From BRH-c25 sp035627615 (GTDB lineage Bacteria; Bacillota; Clostridia; Lutisporales; Lutisporaceae): DNA of 64,000 nt. Every line of letters starts with the position of its first letter. Position 1 is the first letter of the stretch. Under the pieces are notes generated by a model. That model did no database searches and was not told where the DNA came from. It saw nothing but the letters and a program-made list of their open reading frames with translations. The translations under genes and the position numbers were made by a program. The DNA is taken from positions 62,001 through 126,000 of the forward strand of contig DASPLL010000056.1 in assembly GCA_035627615.1 (NCBI GenBank), given 5' to 3'. This document shows positions 57,989-64,000 of the stretch, in pieces.

Positions 57989-58741
57989 TTATGGCACTAT
58001 ACCCTTTTCGATTAGTGACGCTCCTCCAGTATGTCTTACTGCTTGATGCAAATCTGTGGGAACTAGTATCATAGTTGTCCCATTCTCAACATGATGCCAA
58101 GTATACCCCGTTGGAGTAGTTTTTAAACCTGCAGCTTTGTTTGCCATAGTAAAGTCAGAAGCTTTTCCTGTCAATCCACTAACTTCAACTTTGACTTTAG
58201 CATAAGGATTAAAATCCGGGAACCCTTCTTTTGTAAAATTAACTCCTTTTGGATATTTCTCTGCAAGTTCTCCACTTAGTTCATATACTTGACCCGCATA
58301 TTTCTTATTTATTATTCTTAGGCTGTCAAGTGATTCAGCATATCTTGCTGCAACTGCCGGGTCCTTAAATACCGCTATAAGTGAAATGTACGCTTGCTCT
58401 CCTTTTCCTTCTGCAAGATACCATGCCGCATTAACTACATCAGCTCCATCTGCTAAATTAATACCAGGCGTTGCTCCTAACATATCAAGTGTAGAATGAC
58501 TTTCTAATTTGGGCTTATATGTGGCAGACCATGCTTCAATATCATTTGCCATTGGAATTAGTTTCTTATTTCCATTTGAATCTGTGACTGCAACATATTT
58601 ACCTTCGAACAATTTACCATTTCCACCGGGGATTAATACCGTATCTCCAGCTTTAGGTTCACCCATCCCCTCACTACAAGAGCTATTACAATTATATAAT
58701 CCCTGTGTCAATATCTCAATTAAAAAGAAAATAACTTCCAA
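57989..58741 (-). pseudogene. C-terminal part of a polymorphic toxin with WHH nuclease domain
   Basis: 250 codons open at the 5' side without a proper start (only TTG, no ribosome binding site). The C-terminal 60 residues hold G-Y-T-W-H-H-V-E-N-G-T-T-M-I-L-V-P and L-H-Q-A-V-R-H-T-G-G-A-S, the WHH variant of the HNH/Endo VII nuclease fold. The N-terminal delivery part is missing; an IS110 element begins a few bases away, so insertion probably cut the gene. Alternatively it is a silent orphan toxin tip kept for recombination. Confidence 0.75.
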
Positions 58742-58765
58742 AGCTTCAAGCCATAGTTCTCAAAA

Positions 58766-60019
58766 TCAGTTCTTTACTTCAACCTTCTCAAGCGGTCTGT
58801 ATTCCGTCTTTGTCTTCATCATGCCGTAGATTATTCTCACAAGCCGCCTTGCCACGCACACAAGCGCCTGTGGTTTGCTCTTGCCTTCTCTGACCTTCTG
58901 TTCAAAATACTCCCTGAATACCGGGTGTCTCGGCTTTCCACCCTTTGATACAGCCACCATCTGGATTGCAAGGAAGTGGAATATTGCATTTAACACCCTG
59001 TTTCCATTCCGGCAGCGTTCATCCTTGCCCTTTCCGGCAGAGCTGAAAGATACAGGAGCCAGCCCCATGAACCGGGCAAGCTTATCCGAATCAGGAAAGC
59101 GGTTGATATCACCGATTTCAGAAATAAGATGCGCTTCGGTTACAAGGTCTATTCCCGGCATTGTATGTAATTTATACCCCACCAGCGGAATTATCCTTTC
59201 AAGCTCAACATCGATTTCCTTGATTTGCACAAGGTTATTTTTTATGCTCTTTACAAGGCTTTTGACGATGAAATCCCTTTCCTCCTGAAAGTCCTTCCTT
59301 GTATTGCCATCGCTTTCTATCAGGGCAAGAATCTGATATACACGCTCCATTTTTAGACTTTGATTTACAGCCTTTAAAGCCTCATAAACCTTTTCCGGTG
59401 TAGTATTCTGAATATGCTCCGGTGAAGGATAGTTTTCCCAAAAGCATAATGCACTTTTTCCATCAATTTCTGCAAAAAACTTCCTGTAGCTTGGGTATGA
59501 GTACATTAGCTGATTGTGAAGCGTGTTTTTGTTCATGACATTATTTTTCACAAGCAGGTCACGTCTTTTTACCAGTTGACGAATAGTCCAATATATGTCT
59601 TCATGCTTGGCATCGGGAAGTGTATCCACCATATCCCTTAATACTCTGGCAACACAGTAAGCATCATACCCATCATCCTTGTACACAATGGGATTAGAGA
59701 GCCTTACGGCACTTGTATAAGCCGGATTTACGTGCTTAACATCAAACTTCCTGCCCACCAGATAGGCTGACAGGTTTCTTCCAAAGCCTCTGGTATCTTC
59801 AAGTCCGAATACAAATTCTTTTGTACCGCATATTTTCTTCACATCCTCAACAAATGCAGGAAATTTTGACGGTCTGTTCTCAAAGGTGATTTCACTCAGT
59901 TTATTCATCCAGCAATCAATCACCACCGCACAATGCGTGTCCTTGTGCATATCTATTCCAATAAAACAGGTATTTCTTTTTTGATAAATATGTATCCTCT
60001 CCTTTTTTCTTGTCTCCAT
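58766..60019 (-). CDS. IS110 family transposase (copy 1)
   Basis: A 417-aa DEDD recombinase. The N-terminal RuvC-like domain starts C-F-I-G-I-D-M-H-K-D-T-H; further acids are in F-G-L-E-D-T-R-G-F-G-R near residue 70 and D-D-G-Y-D-A-Y-C-V near 115. The Tnp_20 domain has M-P-G-I-D-L-V-T near 287 and the serine region S-F-S-S-A-G-K-G-K-D near 325. It pairs with a conserved non-coding segment upstream. It is clearly related to copy 2 but far from identical. Confidence 0.92.
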   Translation of the reverse strand: METRKKERIHIYQKRNTCFIGIDMHKDTHCAVVIDCWMNKLSEITFENRPSKFPAFVEDVKKICGTKEFVFGLEDTRGFGRNLSAYLVGRKFDVKHVNPAYTSAVRLSNPIVYKDDGYDAYCVARVLRDMVDTLPDAKHEDIYWTIRQLVKRRDLLVKNNVMNKNTLHNQLMYSYPSYRKFFAEIDGKSALCFWENYPSPEHIQNTTPEKVYEALKAVNQSLKMERVYQILALIESDGNTRKDFQEERDFIVKSLVKSIKNNLVQIKEIDVELERIIPLVGYKLHTMPGIDLVTEAHLISEIGDINRFPDSDKLARFMGLAPVSFSSAGKGKDERCRNGNRVLNAIFHFLAIQMVAVSKGGKPRHPVFREYFEQKVREGKSKPQALVCVARRLVRIIYGMMKTKTEYRPLEKVEVKN

Positions 60020-60025
60020 CTCTCA

Positions 60026-60135
60026 TACCGGCAACCTCAATTTAAGAGCGTTAACCCTTTGGGGGTCTCGCAAGGGGACGGCAACCTATCTAATCCAAAT
60101 GTGACAGATTACGTGATTTCAAGCTCACGAGGCTG
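60026..60135 (-). ncRNA. Candidate bridge RNA region of IS110 copy 1
   Basis: Upstream of the transposase, 60026-60094 matches 63296-63372 upstream of copy 2: shared GGTTGCCGGTAT and GATAGGNTNNCGTCCC ends around a variable hairpin (ACCCCC AAA GGGTT). It is followed by a second hairpin, CGTGA (60113-60117) with TCACG (60126-60130). IS110-group elements are known to encode a bridge RNA in this place; the assignment is by position and conservation. Confidence 0.55.
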
Positions 60136-61074
60136 GATTCAAGCACTTTAATGATAAAAAGCTTTTGTCTTTGCTTGAATCGAATTTTAGTTGTGTGTGA
60201 TGTTAACTCTGATCGAAGTCGATTGCAACTCAAACTTTGAGGAATTATTATTACAAAAAAACAAAACAGCAGAGAAAAAATCATTTAGATTTCTTCTCTG
60301 CCATTAATTCGATTCATATTCAAAAATTAGGTTTGGAGTTTTTGAGCGTTCCCCCCTTAAACCCCCTCCTTGCTCCATTTTATCATGGGGTCAGAAATGT
60401 GGTCAAGGTATGGTTCACCGATTTTTATTTATTTTTCTGATTTTTTTCTGAGGGTTCAGAGACTGCATTTTCAGCTCCAAGTATTGCAGCTACTGACTTT
60501 TTTATTTCTTACCCTTTTGTAGCGACGTGTTCGCCCTGTGTGACGTTTTCTAGTCGAAAGTAAGGTAAAGATACCCTATCGGATTTTTAAAGCAAATTTT
60601 AGGGCGATTTTAGCAAGGTTATCTTTTACATTTTTCACCTGATTTTAAGCTGAACCATACGGTCGAAAATGAAGCAGGTTAAAGAGGGGTGGTCGCAAGC
60701 GACTTCCCCTCACGTTACATCAGCCCGCAATGCGGGCTGTAAGGCATTTGGCTTAGGTGGTCGGAATAACCGCAAATGTGTCGGGTAGGTGGTCGGTTTA
60801 TGCTGAATGTCGCTTTTGCCAATGGGTTTCATAATACCCAAAATCGGAAAAGGGTATATTTCAAGCCTGACCCAATTCATGCTCGTCCCCTCTACACAGA
60901 AAGTGCAAAGCAATATTTAAAAGAAACAGCCCCCTTGATAATATCATTATCCTAATATTACCATGAGGGCTATATTCATTCAATGCTGGATAACACTCTG
61001 ATACCTAACACTTATTTCTTACCATAGAAATCGATTTTTACAACCTTTTTTCACAGCCTCTGTAGAACACTTAT
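60136..61074. other. Gene-free accessory region
   Basis: About 940 bp without a convincing gene. Visible are a hairpin GCAGAGAA / TTCTCTGC (60269-60301) with T-rich flank, and the palindrome CAGCCCGCAATGCGGGCTG (60721-60739). It may be the remains of toxin or IS sequence. No similarity to neighbouring genes was recognised. Confidence 0.5.
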
Positions 61075-61284
61075 CTATCTAATTTTTGATACATAAAATT
61101 TATACAAAACAAACCATACTACATCAAACAGTATCGCTGTAAGAAGTAATACAAGTGCGGGCTGTTTATCATTTCCACTACTTTTTATAAATATAGATGT
61201 GGTAGTAATTGAAAATAATGTACAAACAAGAGTCAGCAACACTATAACAAATGTTTTTATTTGCTTGCTATAACCATAAAACAT
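61075..61284 (-). CDS. Small two-span membrane protein, possible immunity protein
   Basis: A 69-aa protein with two membrane segments (about residues 10-30 and 42-62) and a basic end (Y-V-S-K-I-R). Start ATG 61284, 8 bases after GGAGGG. It follows the glycine-rich toxin-like fragment by 14 bp, the usual distance of toxin and immunity genes. A membrane immunity protein fits if the toxin acts on membranes. The family is not recognised. Confidence 0.6.
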   Translation of the reverse strand: MFYGYSKQIKTFVIVLLTLVCTLFSITTTSIFIKSSGNDKQPALVLLLTAILFDVVWFVLYKFYVSKIR

Positions 61285-61298
61285 GTTTTTTCTCCCTC

Positions 61299-61925
61299 CT
61301 ATTCCTTCTTTCCTACACTCAACCATGCACCCGCACCAAGCCCAGCTATAACCTTTGCTCGAGCCTTAAATCTACCGTCAATATACCCAATTTCAGCCCT
61401 TGCACCTACCCCAAATGCGGAACCTTCTAATCCGACTTCTATTTCATATCCAAACACAGTTACTCCTCCGGATATATTACCATCGAATACAGATGCTTCT
61501 GCACCAACTCGAGCTCCTAATCCCGGTCGATCTGCTCTAGCAGTAAAGCCTGCATTTGCAGATGCTGTACCTATATGCCCATGTGCATCACCATCAACTC
61601 CAAATTGATTATCACCCAGTTTTCCATATACACCAGCTTCGACAGCAGAAACTTGTACATCACCACGAACATCAACTCCAAAAATGCTCACGTCTTTACC
61701 GCCTTTTGCCTTTGTGCCATTCCAGTTAGGTTCAAAGCCAGCTTTTGCTTTTCCATAGACCTCAAGTAATCCGCCTGTTGCATGTGCATTTAAATTGCTA
61801 TCGTCATATGAAACTTTTGCCATGTAAGCACTAAGAGCAGGTGCTGGATTTGACATTTGTACTTGCAAGTAAGAAACACTAAACTTGCTTTCTGCATCAT
61901 TACCCGTCCCCTGAATTGATATCAT
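61299..61925 (-). pseudogene. Glycine-rich beta-repeat fragment, probable polymorphic-toxin C-terminus
   Basis: 208 codons without a ribosome binding site, so 5'-truncated. The product is a series of short amphipathic strands rich in Gly, Ala, Val and Asp (V-D-V-R-G-D-V-Q-V-S-A-V-E-A-G-V-Y-G; A-N-A-G-F-T-A-R-A-D; A-R-A-E-I-G-Y-I-D-G-R-F). Similar strand-rich segments are seen near the C-terminus of large polymorphic toxins. The start lies about 65 bp from the end of IS110 copy 2, which probably cut it. No nuclease motif. Confidence 0.5.
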
Positions 61926-61990
61926 TCAAGGTTAGATTAATTCAATTTTTTCCTATCTCCGTAAAAAACAGTTTATTCCATTTTATTCTA

Positions 61991-63235
61991 TCACATTACC
62001 TGTTTTTCCGGTAGTTCCGGTCTACGATACTCTGTCTTGCTCTTCATCATGCCGTAAACAATGTTTACAAGCCTTCTCATTACACAGAACATTGCTTGTC
62101 CTTTTGTTTTACCTGCTTTAATCTTACCCTGATAATATTCATAAAATAGTGGGTTCCTTGGTATCTTACTACCCTTTGATACTTGTACCTGTTGAACTGC
62201 AAGGAAATAGAATATTCCATTGAGTGTCCTGTTACCCTGCTTGCTTGCATATTCCTTGTGATTGCCACCTGAACCAAATGTAACAGGAGCTATTCCGGAT
62301 AAACGTGCAAGCTTGTCTGCGTTACTGAACCGCTTTATATCTCCTATCTCTGCAATCAGCTCGGCTGCCATTACTGTATCTATCCCCGGCATTGTTTCAA
62401 GCTTAATACCTGTAAAACCTATGATTTTCTTCAGTTCTTCCTCTACCTGTTCTATTTCCTTATTTTTAAAGTTAATTTCCCTTACAAGGCTCTTAACTAG
62501 GAAATCTCTTTGCTCCTGATACTCTCTTTCTGTATCCCCGTCCTCCTGCACTAGGCTTAGTATAGCTTCTGCTTTCCTAGTTGAGCATGAATTACGGCTT
62601 GCCTTACGCAGGAAGTCTGCCAACTCTTCTATGGATGTACCTTTTAGTGCCTGCGGTGAAGGATATTGCTCCCAAAAAGCTATAGCAGCAGCTCCATCAA
62701 TTTCACAAAAGAACTTCTTGTAGCTTGGATAGGAATACCCCAACTGAATATGCAGTTGATTTTTAAGAGCGCTATTAGTCTTTACCAAGGCTCTTCTATG
62801 CCCTACTATCTGCCCTATGGTCCAATATAAATCCTTCGGATTAGCATCAGGCAGTTCATCAAGCTTGTTCCTTAGTACTTCGGCTATACAGAAGGCATCC
62901 CACTCATCAAACTTCTGCGTAGTAGGATAGGATTTTCTTGCCTGATTACTAAGTGCCGAGTTTACTTCCTTTACTATCTGACCGCTTTCCACAAGGAAAA
63001 CTGCCAAGCTTCTGCCGTAGCCTGCGGTATCTTCTAGACCGAATACAGGAAGCTTATCTTTCTTACCATATTTTTTTACCTTCTTTAGAAATTCCGGAAA
63101 TGCCGATGGTCTGTTTTCAACAGTGATAACAGCCAACTTGCTTTTCCAATCAGAGAAACAATCAATTACAACTGCAACGTGCTTTTCTTTGTGCAGGTCT
63201 AAACCTATATAAACACATTGCTCTTTATGATGCAT
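61991..63235 (-). CDS. IS110 family transposase (copy 2)
   Basis: A 414-aa DEDD recombinase. V-Y-I-G-L-D-L-H-K-E-K-H at the start, F-G-L-E-D-T-A-G-Y-G-R near residue 66, E-W-D-A-F-C-I-A-E-V near 115, M-P-G-I-D-T-V-M near 283 and T-F-G-S-G-G-N-H-K near 320. GGAGGT precedes the ATG at 63235. About 65 bp separate its stop from the toxin-like fragment. The long conserved non-coding side is upstream, as in the IS110 (not IS1111) group. Confidence 0.92.
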   Translation of the reverse strand: MHHKEQCVYIGLDLHKEKHVAVVIDCFSDWKSKLAVITVENRPSAFPEFLKKVKKYGKKDKLPVFGLEDTAGYGRSLAVFLVESGQIVKEVNSALSNQARKSYPTTQKFDEWDAFCIAEVLRNKLDELPDANPKDLYWTIGQIVGHRRALVKTNSALKNQLHIQLGYSYPSYKKFFCEIDGAAAIAFWEQYPSPQALKGTSIEELADFLRKASRNSCSTRKAEAILSLVQEDGDTEREYQEQRDFLVKSLVREINFKNKEIEQVEEELKKIIGFTGIKLETMPGIDTVMAAELIAEIGDIKRFSNADKLARLSGIAPVTFGSGGNHKEYASKQGNRTLNGIFYFLAVQQVQVSKGSKIPRNPLFYEYYQGKIKAGKTKGQAMFCVMRRLVNIVYGMMKSKTEYRRPELPEKQVM

Positions 63236-63295
63236 ATCATTTCAACCTCCTTAGATTATTATTTATCCTTTCAGCAGCATAGTTTCTTATGAACA

Positions 63296-63440
63296 ATACC
63301 GGCAACCTGAGTTCAAGCGTTAGCTATACCCCTTAATAGGGGATACCCGCAACGGGACGAAAGCCTATCTATCTATCCATATTAACCCTACTCGCTGCAT
63401 TTCCTGGGACGATGTTATCGTCTCAGGCCGCTAAAGTCCA
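63296..63440 (-). ncRNA. Candidate bridge RNA region of IS110 copy 2
   Basis: 63296-63372 matches the segment upstream of copy 1, with a longer central hairpin (TATCCCC / GGGGTATA). It is followed by the stem CCTGGGACGAT / ATCGTCTCAGG (63403-63427), which has a different sequence from the hairpin at the same place in copy 1. Different loops on a shared scaffold are expected for bridge RNAs of elements with different targets. Confidence 0.55.
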
Positions 63441-63612
63441 GCTTTTTCAATGAAAACCCCCTTTACTTTTAACCTTTTTATATCCTGCCGGATTAATGAG
63501 CTCAACTATTTTTCTTTTTATGCTGTAATAACTGTCTACAAACCCGGTGCAACTGTTGGGGATTTTATTATTTATGTTATTAACCTGCAATATATATGGA
63601 TAGAGCGCTGAC
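63441..63612. other. AT-rich gap before the recombinase gene
   Basis: No gene or clear repeat; it must hold the outer end of IS110 copy 2 and the junction with the recombinase region. Confidence 0.45.
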
Positions 63613-63660
63613 ATAACAGTAAGGGCTACAAGTATAAATACCTGTAGCCCTTACTGTTAT
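63613..63660. terminator. Perfect 18-bp stem terminator
   Basis: ATAACAGTAAGGGCTACA pairs with TGTAGCCCTTACTGTTAT around a 12-base loop, 13 bp past the recombinase stop. Long and perfect enough to be a recombination or end signal, but its place fits a terminator. Confidence 0.75.
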
Positions 63661-63673
63661 ATGTGTATTCTAT

Positions 63674-64000
63674 TTATGACGGCAGCTTGATATGGTTTGC
63701 CAGAGCCTGTTCAATTAACTGCGGTTGGATTCCTATATAGCGCTGTGTCACTGCAGATGTGCTATGCTGCATCAGTATCCTGCACAGATCGATGTTATAG
63801 CTGCTATTATTATATATTTCTGTACAGAAAAACTTACGAAAGCTGTGCGTTCCGATACCATCTAGTCCTAGATGTCTAGCTGTAATCCTAAGATGCTTTT
63901 GTACTGCTCTGATACCAAAATCAAACAAAGGCTGTGTGGGTTTAATACCCCTTTCTAGCATATACCCCTGTATATATGTGTATATTTCCGGAGGCACTGT
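63674..64000 (-). CDS. Tyrosine recombinase/integrase, 5' part beyond window
   Basis: At least 108 codons, open at the right edge. The catalytic C-terminal domain is seen: H-x-x-R in I-G-T-H-S-F-R-K-F-F, the second histidine in L-M-Q-H-S-T-S-A-V-T and the tyrosine in T-Q-R-Y-I-G-I. It belongs to the XerC/phage-integrase fold and probably marks a further mobile element to the right. Confidence 0.85.
   Translation of the reverse strand, partial: TVPPEIYTYIQGYMLERGIKPTQPLFDFGIRAVQKHLRITARHLGLDGIGTHSFRKFFCTEIYNNSSYNIDLCRILMQHSTSAVTQRYIGIQPQLIEQALANHIKLPS

Noticed and set aside
1..64000. tRNA, rRNA genes and CRISPR arrays
   Set aside because: None were recognised on reading; a tRNAscan or Infernal run would be needed to exclude a missed tRNA.

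Overview
This window reads as a chromosome segment of a spore-forming, moderately low-GC member of the Clostridia. The signs are a DegS/DegU pair, a CheW, a bactofilin, small Cys/Gly-rich coat-like proteins behind sigma-K-type promoters, LexA boxes of the Firmicutes CGAAC-N4-GTTCG type, a T-box in front of proC, a PduO-type cobalamin adenosyltransferase, csaB/tagA/murA cell-wall genes, and AGGAGG-type ribosome binding sites throughout. No species is named because nothing here identifies one.

Layout. 1-5.8 kb: a TPR protein (cut by the window edge), an AlbA_2/Schlafen-type protein, three tiny peptide genes with strong ribosome binding sites, then degU-degS. 5.8-10.1 kb: an operon hutH-hutI-fchA-ynzC followed by cheW (histidine degradation without urocanase). 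10.2-15.5 kb: class 3 lipase, nitroreductase, YgiQ-type radical SAM protein, ThpR-like 2H protein, DUF72 and a YkuS-like protein. 15.8-19.4 kb: M23 peptidase, bactofilin, then five coat-like genes served by five almost identical 30-bp sigma-K-like promoters, one of which has no gene. 19.4-21.3 kb: a Y-family DNA polymerase and an unknown 87-aa protein, convergent, each behind the same LexA-box/-10 core. 21.4-30.7 kb: GNAT, PhzF, gltX, an amidohydrolase of the MtaD type, ahcY, a LonB-type protease and TagA. 30.8-39.8 kb: murA, glycosyltransferase, csaB, then a large folded non-coding segment, two DUF4330 proteins, glycosyltransferase, O-antigen-ligase-like protein and membrane/secreted proteins (wall or capsule polymer synthesis and pyruvylation). 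40-45 kb: T-box-proC, pduO, argD-argB and divergent argC with mirrored ArgR-type operators. 45-57 kb: a HerA/YjgR-like ATPase, a transglutaminase-like protein, a DUF819 membrane protein, dipeptide epimerase, NlpC/P60 hydrolase (probably murein-peptide or peptide use), and an operon of a D-threonine-aldolase-like PLP enzyme, RidA and a threonine-synthase-like enzyme. 53-64 kb is accessory: an IS200/IS605 element with a tnpB scar, a broken REP-type transposase, fragments of polymorphic toxins with immunity genes (WHH nuclease/SMI1; glycine-rich beta module/2-TM protein), two IS110 elements with conserved upstream RNA-like segments, and the 3' part of a tyrosine recombinase.

Two layers cut across the gene map. 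One is a set of mosaic intergenic repeats built from short palindromic modules (GGAACGCAT-type, GGGCGATTC-type, CGAGATNCGAG-type) between genes. The other is a 107-bp two-hairpin element present three times with the same ends. All statements are from reading the sequence; no database search was run.
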